DNA from: Trichoplax adhaerens | Taxonomy: Eukaryota; Placozoa; Uniplacotomia; Trichoplacea; Trichoplacidae | Reading direction: 5' to 3' | NCBI RefSeq assembly: GCF_000150275.1 | Contig: NW_002060966.1 | Location: forward strand, 467,922 to 531,921 | DNA: 64,000 nucleotides | Shown here: in pieces, positions 1 to 12,799 of the stretch | Position numbering within the stretch: the first letter of the stretch is position 1 | How the letters are laid out: every line of letters starts with the position of its first letter | Notes under the pieces: generated by a model | Databases searched by the model: none | What the model was told of the DNA's origin: nothing | What the model saw: only the letters and a program-made list of their open reading frames with translations | Position numbers and translations under genes: made by a program

Positions 1-100
1 AGCAGTAATAAAGAAAAAAAATGATATCGAAGATTATTTTTTGATTGTTTGACGAGCTGAAATGCCCATATGTAGTACTAATTTTATTCCATCCCTACAG

Positions 101-3100
101 TATGTGGGTTTGAAGCCTTTATCAATAACAAACATATTATTGGCCAAGTCAAAGAAAAAGAGAAAGCGCATAAAGAATATGAAGCTGCTGTAGCTAGAAA
201 AGATGGAGCTTACCTAATGGACGAAGAATCACCAGTATGAACTTTCAAACACAACATAGCTACTATTTCATTAATGAAAATCATTTCAACTTTTTACGTA
301 TTTAATGAGAGCGGTTGCGGTAATTTCCTGTCTACAATAAGTTTATGTTAACATACGAGTATATAAGTTAATAACCACAGGCAATATTAGCCATCTTTTG
401 AAATTCACTTCCTTTCAATGCATAGAAAGTTAAGCAGTATTGCTTTATATTTACCATTTCTTTAGGATATTTTTACTGTCAGCGTTGGGAATTTACCTCC
501 TAATTCTAAAGTATTAATCAAAATAACTTATGTCACCGAGTTGTCTATGGAAGGTGACTGTTTCGACTTTTTCCTGCCATCTAATCTGGCTCCGTGGAAA
601 AAACAAGAAGCACTATCCAATGTAACCCAGGTTTGCGTAGAATTTTTACTTTCATCGCTAGACATATGGTTAATTAGTATCTAACTACTGAAATTTAAAA
701 TCTCATTTAGGATGCAGTGAGTACGGTCAAGATTAACGAAGTCAAATCAGTGTAAGGCAAAAACTTTAAGAAATGATACTTTTATTATTGAGTAGAGTAC
801 ATAGCAATAAATATAGTCGGATTATAAAGTTAAAATGCAATAGTTATTTTACTAAATAATACCTTCTTGGACGGTGTACTGGTAATTTAAGCGCCAGCGA
901 GATTTTAAAAGCCTGACAGTAATTTGCTAGCTATCGTTTATAGAGAATAAGATCCCCTATCTTGCAATTATTTTACTGCACTCGAGGGTTTATGTGCTTG
1001 ATTATTTCATCATTATTGATAATAGCAATGCAACGGTTCAGGTTCGAGTTGAAATGCCGTTCGAAATTAGATCGATTAGCTCGCCAACACATCAAATTAG
1101 ACAAAAAGTAAGCAATTCATTCTTTATCCAATAAAAATAAATAAAACGAGATAACGAAGCAATAATATTTACAGACGACTGCTACTAAAGCTGTGGTGGA
1201 AACTGGACAAATGACAAAGTTCGATAATGGATTTCGATTATTAATACGATTAGCGGAAATTCACGTACCAAGAATGTGGGTTGAAAAATATCCAGATACT
1301 GATAGCCAGGTCAGTTGTTTCTATTCTATCTCGAAGTCAGTGCGAGAAAATAAGGATAGAAGTGCTTAAATAATTCATAGTCATTCTTAGTAATGGCCAA
1401 TATTGATAGAGAAGATACCCAGTCAGGCTTTGCCGTTTAGTATAATTGTACGCGAGATATAATATCGAATAATTTAATATTAAATTCGATGGTCTTAAAC
1501 TATCTTCAAATTCTGATTCAATGAGTATAGTAGAATCAAATTAAACCGGTTTTGTTCAGTATAACCGCACATAAATGTCAAATAATTTAACTATATAATC
1601 TTGATAGTATTAAATGCTATTTAATAGTCTAATATTTATTGAACCGTTATAATACAGATGCATCTTTATGTGTACCTCTAGGCATGCATGTTAACTTTCT
1701 ATCCAGAGTTTGATGTAACAGAAAATCCTCGACCAGAAATTATCATAGCTCTAGATATGTCAAATTCCATGAAGGTGCCGTTATTACATCTATGAATTAG
1801 TTATAAAGTTTGTTTGATTACCAACATTCTATTCTATGTTGATACGTCATAAAAAAGAAATTTCAATTAGGCAAGAGCCGTTATTGCCCGTAATCGTAGA
1901 CAAGCAGTTGTAACCACGATCGTTCCTCTAGTCTAGAAATGAAGTAATTAAAATATGAGTTAAAATGAGAAATATAAGATAATTAATAAACACTGTATAA
2001 TGAATAGATCCAATAATATCTCCTAGTATATTCTTAACTAATATAGAATTGACATACATCACATTATCAACGCAGTATAATTAATATATGTAGATGCAAG
2101 ATTACAGTAACGACATAAAAGAATATTTCTTTAAGATTCTTTTAGTCTACTTTAGTAGTAAAGAAATCGGAACAACGATATTTCCAAATGCCATCATCTA
2201 TATTTCGAAAAGCTTTATTTATGTCTTATTTTACTACTAAGCCCAATAATTCTATCAATAACTGTAGCAATGCTTAATGGATACCCAGAAGATTGCAGCT
2301 TTAATCTTGACGAATCTTCCTCCAGAGTGTCGATTTAATATTGTTGTATTTGGTTCAGGTAAATGCAACCAAATTACTGTTGCACAAAGTAAATCTAAAA
2401 AAATTGACATAAGTTAAATCGTGTCTTGATTGTTTTCTTAGCACATAACGAGCTATTCCCGATGTACCAAGAAGTGAGTAAAGAATCGGTTAATATGGCA
2501 ATAAAATTTATCGGAGTAAGTAGATAATAAATCTGGAAAATAAATATTCATAGTAGTGTTTAAAAAATTCATAGATAAAGGATTAGAGCTAATAGATTTA
2601 CGATTCTAGTACATGACTATTGCCTTGAGAAGCTACAATCATCAGTTAACATAATTATTTTATGATTTATAGTCCTTGTCGGCGTCTTGGGGAAATAGCA
2701 ATTTTTACCACGTTATCGATAATTTTACGCATATCGTTAAAGAACTAAAAGCCAATTCCGTTTCTAACGTATTCTTAATTTCCGATGGACATTTTGGCGA
2801 TGAAAATTCCATTACTGCCATTTTAAGGCGTGATAAAATAGACAATTTGAGATTATTTACCTTTTCTACTGGGTCAGTAGTATTTTTAATATTTCTGATA
2901 CTCGATTTTATGAACCAAGTCATTTAATATTAATGATAATCCAATAAGATCTGATATAAAGAAGAATCCGCATAATCGGTTTGCTAATTTATCTTCTCTA
3001 CGCATACAATAGAGATACGAGTAATCGTTATTTTATGCGTACTTTGGCGAAAATTGGAGCTGGCTATCATGAACACTTCGATACAAAATTTAGATCCAAA

Positions 3101-6100
3101 TGGCAACAAAAGGTTCAAAAATCGTCGTATAATGAGTGATTGAAGGGATAAAATATATTCTGGCCTAATATATTTAAAATTTATCCTTTGTTTATACTAT
3201 TTCACGTGTTATATCTAATCTAACCTAATTAGATACAAAATCAAATTTATAAAGCTTCTCAACCAACATTAACATCAGTAGCTGTCCACTGGCAGCAATT
3301 TGATGATAATCCTCAACAACTTATGCAGGTGATTATAGTCAAATTCTGTATACATTCAGTGAATCTATCGGCTGCTAGAATTGAATAAATCTTCAAATTT
3401 AGCTCCTTGGGTATCGATATAAGAGAAGATTTAACACTATTACTTCAATAAAATAAATTACCTTTGATTGCAGACAATATTTTAATTTTCTTTTACAATA
3501 GGCTCCCGCTGATATCGTTAGTTTGTTTAATGGATCAAGACAAGTTATATATGGTTTTGTTTCCAATTGTACGCAGGTTAGGAAATAGAATCTTTATCTC
3601 ACGAGCATTTGTAATTTTTGTAATGATCCTGTTAGTATTTTATGACATGAATTATGCCTGATTAATAGGCTACTTTGGAAGCCAGCATTGGTGAAATCCA
3701 AATTTCTACTGTCGTATCTACATCCGAATTGTGTATCACAACAGGAAGGGTGGGTCTTAATAAAATTAAAACTTGGGTTTCACGCAATAGTTATCCTTAG
3801 GTTGAAATGGAGACTTTAGCTTAGTCGTTGTTCGATTTTCAGGCTTCTATTCATAATTACATTAGTAAATGTCATTTTACACATTAATTGATTGGTGCAT
3901 TGACTGTAATAGAGCAAATAACGTTTAATCTAAGTATTGGTAATTGGTAAATGAGGAGATAGATTTGCAAATAATGTAGAAAATATTAAAAACATGATAT
4001 TGGCACTTTAACTGTGTCATATTTAAATTCGATTTTTGAAATCTATTTTAAACCTTAAATTTACTATCAATATCACTAGATTCTACATCAATTGACAGCG
4101 CGAGCTCTAATTCGTGATTACGACGACGGAGTCTATAATATAAAGCGCACCACCCATGAGGTAGCTATCAAAAATATCAAAATGGGAACGCAGTGTAATC
4201 TATATTATAGATAATTAGATATTATGAATAACCGCTATGACGATGTACAGGCTTTTAAAATAGATCGGAAAGAAGATATCATTAAAATAAGCCAACGCTA
4301 TTCTATTGTCAGCCCATTTACGAGTTTCGTAGCCATTGAAGATCGTAGCCAGGTAGCATAAATGAGATATCTTGTCGCAGAGATTAAAATAAACAGCAGA
4401 TTTATTTATTAAATGTAAATATAATTTACACTTTCGTACAGGACCAAAGTGACCGAAGAGAATCCTTCGATTTAAGTAAATTAATAAGACTTGAAGACAT
4501 CGATGATCTATCTTATGTGGGTTGGAGAGGAAAGACGGTAAGGCGATCCTATAATTGGCAGTACTAATTTCAACGTTAGCTAAATGGACACGGTAATTAT
4601 TTTGTTATTCTAGCAGTAGTTGTATTTACATCCAAAAGACGGAAGTAAAATAGAACACCGATTGCTCTTAAATTTCTATATTAAAACTTATCTATCATTT
4701 AAGTAGTAAACTATTTAAAGTAAATTAGCTAGATTCGAATTATTCCAGCAAGCTTGTACTTCCAATGCTTTTAATCCACTGTCAACAAAGTATCAGTAAC
4801 CCTAGCAATCAATTCTATATCGCATACTCAATATTGATATGTTACTATGGGTATAAAATTTGCTTCGGTATGGTAGCTTTTGTATCTAGTTTATAGTTTT
4901 AATAATTTGCGATCTCTAATATGACGATCATGTTCTATTCCATTGGCAATATCAGTTATCCATTTACTTACTTGAATGGTAACTTTGTTTCATGTATCGG
5001 CCAGGAAGACGATAATAAAGATAGTATGATATCTGGTAAAAAATCTGGAATTGGAGATTCACGACAATCTTCCAGAACGAGAGAAAATGTGATTCGGTGT
5101 TATACTCCAAGTTCATTCCCTTCAAGCTGTGCAAGTACGTCATCGGATGAATTCTCTACAAATAGCGAATCAAACTATTCTATAATATCGGAAACGGAAT
5201 TACCGGAGTTTTCCGATCCTGAGGTTACCATTGATGTTATCAATAAAGATGCGGAAGAGGAAGATGAAATTGAAGAAGAAGAAGCAGCATATTGCTGTGG
5301 AATAGATGAAGATGAAGAAAATGATGATGATTTATGTAATGAATATATATTAGAGGCGAAAGAAGGTACTAGGATCGTATCAGATGATTTTAATGGTCTA
5401 CTTTTAGGAAGTAATCAATGGATAAATAATAATTCTAATACTTCAATACATGAGAATAGATTAATAAAAAACTAGCCTTACCTTAGTAACTAATTTTGGC
5501 TGGATTTGAAATTAATATAAATCATTATAAAGTACCGTTATCACTTAAAAGTTTGAATTCCTTGCTTAAACATTAAATTTGATTAATGACATCTATCGAG
5601 CCAGATGAGTGTGAACCAGAAATTTGCAAGGCATTTTCAAGTAAAGCAATTGATGACAGCGAAGAAGGGGAAATGCTTGCTTTACCTAAAAAGGTTTTTC
5701 ATTGCTTAAACTAGAGCATTATTTAGCCATGATGAGATTATTTACCAATAGAGCAATTTACAACTTGGTAATATAGATATATTGTCCGTTTTTCTTCCCT
5801 ACGTATAGCATTTAATGCGATTTACATTAATGTATTCAATGCTATTCATTATTCTAATTCTCACTCAAATATGAACTTCTGATTAATCATTAGTACAATA
5901 TGCATAATTATGAGACGATAACAATATTAAGCTCATTATTTAAAATTACAATGATAATTACAGGTAGTACAGCATTGATTCTTATAGTTTTAAGTTATAG
6001 CCCTCTTAGTAAAGGCAAAAATCGTCAACTTACTACAAGTTCATTTTTAATTTCATTCTGCTTTTACAATAACAATGAATCTTTAAAGTTGCCTTCATAG

Positions 6101-8627
6101 CATTACGTAACAAAAAACACCTTATAGAACTTGTTTAGCAATTTCATTGCTCCATCTTATTTCATTTTTAGAAAGAATTTTACGCGGCTGCAGGTAAACA
6201 TTTCAAAATTATACCCACCATGAAGAAGAAAGCCTTATCCAAAAAAAAAATGGACAGGAGTAATCATAACTTCATACTAGCTGATTCGATCTATAGAACT
6301 CAAGGCATCATTAGCTTATTCTAGTCTGTCAGGTAAAATTTATTTTATATAAGAAAATCTTTTTATTCGTTTAAAAGGGACAGAAAAGGTCCTTGACGAT
6401 CAATTTGGGAACTTTTATGATCCATCGACCTCATCAAAGCACCTTTCAACTCGAACGTCTGAGAAGGTGAGCAATTACTCTTACTGAGTATAAAAATTAG
6501 GTTTGGACATGCTTGAGGAGTAAATTATCGATACAAATTCAATTTCCGTCTTTAGCTTGAAAGAGCAATAGTAGGTAGTTCTGAAAACTTCTCCATGGAA
6601 GAACAGACGTATACGGCAGAAATAAAAGATGAGAGAACGCAAAGTAAACAGTAAATCTATCTATGAAATTTCAAATGATATTCAATATGTATATATAGTA
6701 TATATCTATCAGATAGAAACTGTCTATTAATCGTTATTTTTATATTTCCAATAAATTAAGAACTATCTATAGGTATGAAGCAGACTAGAGGTGCATTAGA
6801 TTCTTCTATAGAAGCAATTTCATCATTTAATTCAAATTCTCCACGTACTGCTCAAGATGGCCTTCAAGCAGGGGTTAGTAAAACTTAAAGTGTATTCAAA
6901 CAGCTTCAGAATTTGAATTTTGCTCTGGGAAGTCATCATCCATTATATTATATTTGCTTTTTATCAGCAGAAATTAATTCGGAAGTTTAGAAGCCTAGCT
7001 ACTCTCAGAAGAATGGAGGAGTCAAGTAATAATATAATTGAATTTTACTTATTAAGGCGATATTTTGCGTAGAATAACTAAGCTGGCAGTTTCATTTTTG
7101 GATAGAAAATGAGCTTTAATAACTTGTATGCATTTATATATCTATGCTATGTTCAATTTACACTCGCACAATAGATTAAGGTATTTTATTTAACTGAAAT
7201 AGCTTAAAAAATTAAAATCATGTTATATACAGCTATCCCACCTCCTCCGTCATCTTTAGGACCCACACCGACTTTAAGATCTCAACATTTTCGGATAAGT
7301 AAAAGTCGGATAGCTTCAGGACCTCCGCCAGCACAAGCATCTCAACCATGTCCACCTCCTCCACTTCCAGGATCTTCAGCATCTGAGCTATTCCCGCCTC
7401 TTTCATATTCACAATCTAAGACTAATGAAGAACTATTAGTTCAACAAATACACAAGCCTAAACCAAGTTCGTCTATTGAAATAAACAAGCACAAGGCGAA
7501 GATAGAATATCAATACGCTAGTATGAATGGAGCTAAGGAGGATATTGTAGAAATAGAACCTAACAGGGCGGCTAAACTTGGTTCACTGGCAACTTCTGCT
7601 AAGGCCTTAAAAGGATTCTTACGTGTCGGGAGACAAACTAATAGCTTTCTATCTAGAACTAACTTTAATTCTTTAGGCGCAAGTGCTGATGATCATTCTA
7701 ATTTAGCTAAGGAGGAAACATTAGACGATGATAAGAAGGTAGAATACAGGCAAATGAAATTCAGAAAATCTAAAGCGCTAGCAAAAAAGTACAAATCTGC
7801 GAATACTAAAGACAATCTTGTTGATGAGCCTGAAAATCCAAGTAAGAATTAAATTGCAATATAATCAATTTATTAATAATTTACCCGCACTAAATTATGT
7901 TCTAATAGCCAGTAAGTTAATCTAAGAAAGAGTTTGTAGATAAATTATATTAGTCGAGAAATTAATCCTAATCGTTTTAATTATTCATAGAGGAAATGAA
8001 AAATTTGACCTATATAAATTGCAGGGAATTGATGATGTTTCAAGTATCGGTACGAAATAATTTAATATAATAAAGTCATGATTAGAACATAGACTTACAC
8101 TATCGATATAAGGAATCTTTTTAAAGATACACTAACGATAAGCTGTTTTTTATAGCTGCCGATGTTTAGTATAACAGGATATCGTAAACTGATATTTCTT
8201 AATATTTAAAGGATGGTTATTGGGAAGTAACACCGGAAATAGCTGCAATAATAAGAATATCTGTGGAAAAGTTATTTAGATTACTAACTGAAGCTGGAAT
8301 TTATTCATTGGGTAAAATCGAATTAATCTACAGTAGTACTTTCAATACTATCATGCCATTGTAACTGATACTTTTATACCATGTAAAGTTTGTTCTAATA
8401 TTTAATTTTATTCACTTTATTTAGGCTCTAAAGCTTGTAAAGATATTGTTCGTATGGTATTTACCAAGATTGTAATCGTTATTCTTGGAAAGATTGCACA
8501 GTTGCAGGAGTCACTAGCACGTGCTACGAAATGGCTGGTATTCATGGATAAAAAATATCCATCGCTGCTATATCGTTTTGAATTAGGATCAAATTGGGAA
8601 TGTGTGGCTAGAAAATGCCAGCTTTAG
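101..8627 (+). CDS. PARP4: PARP4-like protein, C-terminal half (VIT, vWA and C-terminal region), 5' partial
   Basis: Spliced gene entering from the left. Exons traced with matching phases: 101-234, 466-630, 711-751, 1026-1107, 1175-1309, 1682-1774, 2268-2358, 2442-2515, 2673-2872, 3013-3112, 3233-3328, 3502-3576, 3669-3749, 4080-4160, 4251-4352, 4442-4537, about 5005-5365, several small exons from 5.6 to 6.9 kb, a proline-rich exon near 7220-7850, 8212-8311, and a final exon ending at the TAG at 8625-8627. The first exons encode the VIT domain (start CGFEAFIN, end GAYLM). The vWA domain follows with MIDAS motif DMSNSM (exon 1682-1774) and LISDGH near 2780. A variable acidic and Pro-rich stretch precedes the conserved PARP4 tail (DGYWEVTPE, then RFELGSNW). 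In vertebrates PARP4 is the vault-associated ADP-ribosyltransferase; its BRCT and catalytic domains would lie upstream. A VIT/vWA-only relative is the alternative, but the C-terminal tail favours PARP4. Exon limits between 5.0 and 7.9 kb are uncertain. Confidence 0.9.
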
Positions 8628-11030
8628 GAAATTACATGATTTTGACTACGGATGATTCCATACGGTAAAAGAGCTAAAGAATACACTTTAAATTTTTCCT
8701 TAATTCACAAAGCGATACGTCTGCTTTATTCTATCGTCGTTTATTTAATGTTTTATCTCTAACCAAAATGTGATAGGTATGTAAAAACTTTGCTTACTAT
8801 GTCGGCCAAGTTTACTGGTATTTTTAATTTTATATTCTATAACTAATCTCATGTCCAAAGTTTTGGCTATGGACTCCTATGATATGCTATAACACAGCAA
8901 GTAGATTCAGTTCTGCGTACAATTTTACATTTGAAATGTATTACTATAAAACTAATTACGACTTCAGGCCATAAAACTGTATTATCTGCTTGATGCGAAT
9001 TGATCAAATCATTTCCAAATATATCAATTTGCGACCATAATACATCAATAATTTTGAAGGAAGTTTAATTTATTTGTAATAAATTGGTGTTATAAATCTT
9101 TGAAATAATTTTTGGGAGTATAATTGATAGAGCTGATGTCACTTTTCGGTATATTATACTTTTGGGCCTAAATTTTATATTTCAGAACATATTGAGTTTA
9201 TGCATACTCGTATAATAAACAATTTAATATTTTGGTCTATTTAAGCTGTAAAAACAAAAGCAAAAGCAAAAGCATGTATTCAATGCAGGGAGTTGGTTCG
9301 CATTGCAAGGTGACTTCTTGCTCTTTCTTACCTATGAAGTCGCGCTTTCGTTACAAGTTATGACTTAATATGGCCAATGAAGTTGCCACTAAATACTGAT
9401 TCTCTCCTTAGAGCATTAAAATAGTTATTATCCAGTGTTATATCACTTGCTAATAATATTCTTTGCCTTATGCTTACGAGATTCATAGAAGCAAGAACAA
9501 GTTAATAATCTCATGATTTCTGATATACACCAAAATTCATTGAAAGGCTACTACACCTAAATTTATGTTTACCAATAGAGCGTCTGATAGATCAATACAA
9601 GGAAGTATATGTAATGACTAGCGCGTATTTCCTCTTCATAAAGAAAATAGATAGTTATAATTGTTGTACTTATCAATATAGTGTATTTTGCTTTAGCTTT
9701 AGCTAGAGAAGATACGCATTATTACTAAGAGACCAATTAAATTTATTTTTATGTCAATTATTTTTGAGATAGAATATTGTTTGTAATCATAGATGTTATT
9801 TTGTTAGGATTATCGCAGCAGTCAATGTTAACGAACATTAAACTTTAGTCCTGTACACTATTGACGACTTGGAAATTCTCGAACTCTATAGTAATCACAT
9901 TATGCAACTTATTTAATATGGGAATCAAAAGCTGCTGATGATTGAACTGTGTCTTGGACATTTATAGTTACTAAATTTAAAAGGCTAAAACTTTAGTATA
10001 ATTGGATAATTATATCCTTAATTTACATTAGGCGCAGTTTAATCAAAAGTATAAAAGGAGAGGTAGTAGCTAAAAATATTAATTTGACTTACCTATTCTT
10101 GAAGACTGAACTAGGAAATGCGAGTCTAACTCGTAAGTTCTTTTATTATACGCAAGCAACTATTATTGGTGTTTGGTGGTGATTGAGGCTAGATGCTGTG
10201 TCTTAGCCCGTAATGTTATTCGCTATACTTTTATTAATGCTTGATGGAGACTTAGTCTAGGCGCTACGTGTTAGACTTACAAGTTTTAAATTTCTATTTT
10301 CTTCTAAAATATTTTGTTTGAATGCTTCACGGTTGCTTTGATTGAATCATTTAATAATTTGCTTTATTGCCTCTATCAATTAAGTATTTTATAGAATTAC
10401 TCACAATAATATTTAGTCTTAGCACCTACTGACATGCACGCCTACAGTACATATTAGTGTTAGGTAGAGTACGATTTTAAGCCTACCGAGAGTTATACAC
10501 TGCTAGGTTAGAGAATATCTGTCTTTTGAGATAGAGAGGTTTTAGCTTATAGCGGCTTCAAATAAAGAATTGCAATAATATCAAATTTATTTAATAGCAA
10601 TGCTGATATCAATATCGGTAGGATAATACATTACAGTACTGTACTAGTAATTGAACTAATTGTTCACTATGGGGTAATAGACTCTTAAAAATCATGAATA
10701 TCAACTTTAATTAATAGAACTGCAGGTTTGTATTCAAATTGAGAATTATATTGCTAGTATCTGCCTCTTCGACAATCTGCTCATTGTAACAACTCTATCA
10801 AGAGCCACCTTTATCTGATCATCATCTAAGATCTTTAATTTTATTTAGTTGCTAGTCCTATATTTAATAAATATCTTTAATTAGGCCGTAAATGAGGCTA
10901 TATCCGAAAATTTGATTAATATTCTCGATCGGTTTTTTGAAATTTCAAATAAATATTACAATCTAAGTACCTCTGTATTCACGGCCAGATAACTTTACTG
11001 AATCATTAATAAAATACCATCATTATTTAG
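8628..11030. other. Intergenic, no gene recognised
   Basis: AT-rich sequence with stops in all frames and no exon I can connect to a gene. It holds a short AAAAGC hexamer run near 9250-9274. Small exons of an unknown gene cannot be excluded by eye. Confidence 0.5.
9250..9274 (+). repeat. Short (AAAAGC)n-like microsatellite
   Basis: Three to four imperfect copies of AAAAGC directly precede an ATG. No function is visible. Confidence 0.7.
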
Positions 11031-11039
11031 CTATAGAAA

Positions 11040-12600
11040 CGTTAATTAGAGAAATTACTAGACTAAGTTAAATTACAGTAATGTCAGAACAAAAATGAAA
11101 TTTCTATCCTACTGTATGTTAATAAATTTTTATGGCTATTAAAAAGAACGACTTATCCCAAGAACTTTGATTCGTTACAACTACTATTCTTATATAATTA
11201 AGTAATCACTGTCTACGAATAATTTAACGTTATGTCTGAGTATTATTGTACTGTATATGTACTTCGAATAATAAGATACGTAACTCGTATAAATACATAA
11301 TTCAATAATTAAATGCTTAGAAAAATTTGCAACTTAACATGATGCATTATATTTGCAAGGTTAGCGCATTGAGAACGTCAATTAAAATATTAAATTGGTA
11401 GTACTTGTATTGCATTTGATTTAAGAATTCTCGGCCTAGTGTTAATTAATTAATTTCATTGGCAAAATGTCTATTATAGCTATATACGGGTACTAAAAAT
11501 AAAATTTATCTTAGTTTAAATTTTATAGTAAGATTATCTAGAACATTTAGACGTCAAACTCTTCATAAATGATATGCACTAGAGTGTTGGAGCGTAATAG
11601 AAGCAAATTGCCACGCATTTAGGCTTTTACTGGACTCACATTCAGAATTTGAAAAAGAAACTCCATTTAGTGTCGCCTGCCAATGCCAAGCCATGCCTTA
11701 TAAATTGACCTCTGATCAATCAAAGACATTTACAGTAGAAATTTTAATCGATGTACCGCTCAAGCACCATCTATATTCGGTTGCAGAGAAGCTACGTGCA
11801 GCAGTACTCAAAGATGCAAATAGAAGCTAAGACGATATTAGAAGGGCTTAGCTATGTACAAAATTCTCGACAATATTAATCAGAGTTAGAATAGATTATA
11901 TTGTACGATTATACCAGCGTGTTTTCTCGTATATATTATTCACATTACACTTATTAAAGTCCCAATTGCGTACATGTTTATAGCCTATTATTGTAGGTGA
12001 TGATGAACAAATCTATTTTACTTTTTACCAGGCAGGGTATGTTACGGACATTACAAATATTGGTATATTAAATTTGCTTTATTGGCGGTATTTGAATTAA
12101 GCGCTGAACAAATAGGACTAGAACAGGATTACTAACTCGAATTTACATGATTTAAACGTTATTGATTATCAATCAGTTTATAGCTAGTTCTTGTTAGTTT
12201 ACAATTCAATTACCCTACTCATACCATTGATGCAAGCTCAAAATACTATAAGGATCACTGATGATTATTCCTAGTATTAGATGCTACACTTAAATTACTG
12301 CTGAATAGTAAATTTTTACACGCTAATATTAAGTAGAAGTTTTCACCTACCGATAAGAGCAAGACATGCTAATGTAGAGCGCTGCCACATTGTTTATACG
12401 AATAAATTTATTTGCATTTTGTATAGAAATTGACCAATATTAAGAGCGAATAAAATAGATATATGTAATTGTAATCTTCTAATTTCTGAGAGAGGTTGAA
12501 TGATAAATTTGTACTCCCCTAATATTACGTCTGCCATTAGAGTGTCTAATAAAATAATACAATAAGTTGATAAAACGTCTATTGCTGTACTATCTGCCAT
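11040..12600. repeat. Diverged duplication unit A
   Basis: About 11055-11285 aligns by eye with 18178-18400 (shared order of phrases such as AAATTTCT, TATTATT and TTGTACT with small indels). The death-domain relic at 11.6 kb and the stretch 12010-12430 align with the corresponding parts of unit B (16410-16830). The similarity is old and interrupted, so the unit limits are approximate. Confidence 0.55.
11600..11830 (+). pseudogene. Death-domain exon relic, copy 1 (most decayed)
   Basis: Reading FEKETPFSVACQC... to SVAEKLRAAV and a TAA at 11828-11830 gives the second half of a death domain like that at 20.8 kb. The preceding helix (LGFYWTHIQN) is in another frame, consistent with one lost A near the Phe-Glu junction. 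Further upstream the frame is stopped. The conserved marks are the FEK.NPFSV turn and the C-terminal SVAEKL helix. Death domains mediate homotypic assembly in apoptosis and innate signalling. With the frameshift and upstream stops this copy should not encode protein. Confidence 0.7.
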
Positions 12601-12776
12601 ATACTATTTGTAGTTACTAAAAGGTTAAAAGACATCTACGATGATTGCTTGAAAATACCCGTTTGGTTTTAAGCCTATTTTATAAGCCATGCTCATATAT
12701 AGCACTAAATTATCAACTCACTGTCAAAATAATTGGTAATGTATGCGCATAAGCTTGTATTTATGTTCTATTTTCA

Positions 12777-12792
12777 TATATATATATATATA
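12777..12792. repeat. (TA)n microsatellite
   Basis: Uninterrupted TA dinucleotide run. Confidence 0.9.
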
Positions 12793-12799
12793 TTTATCT

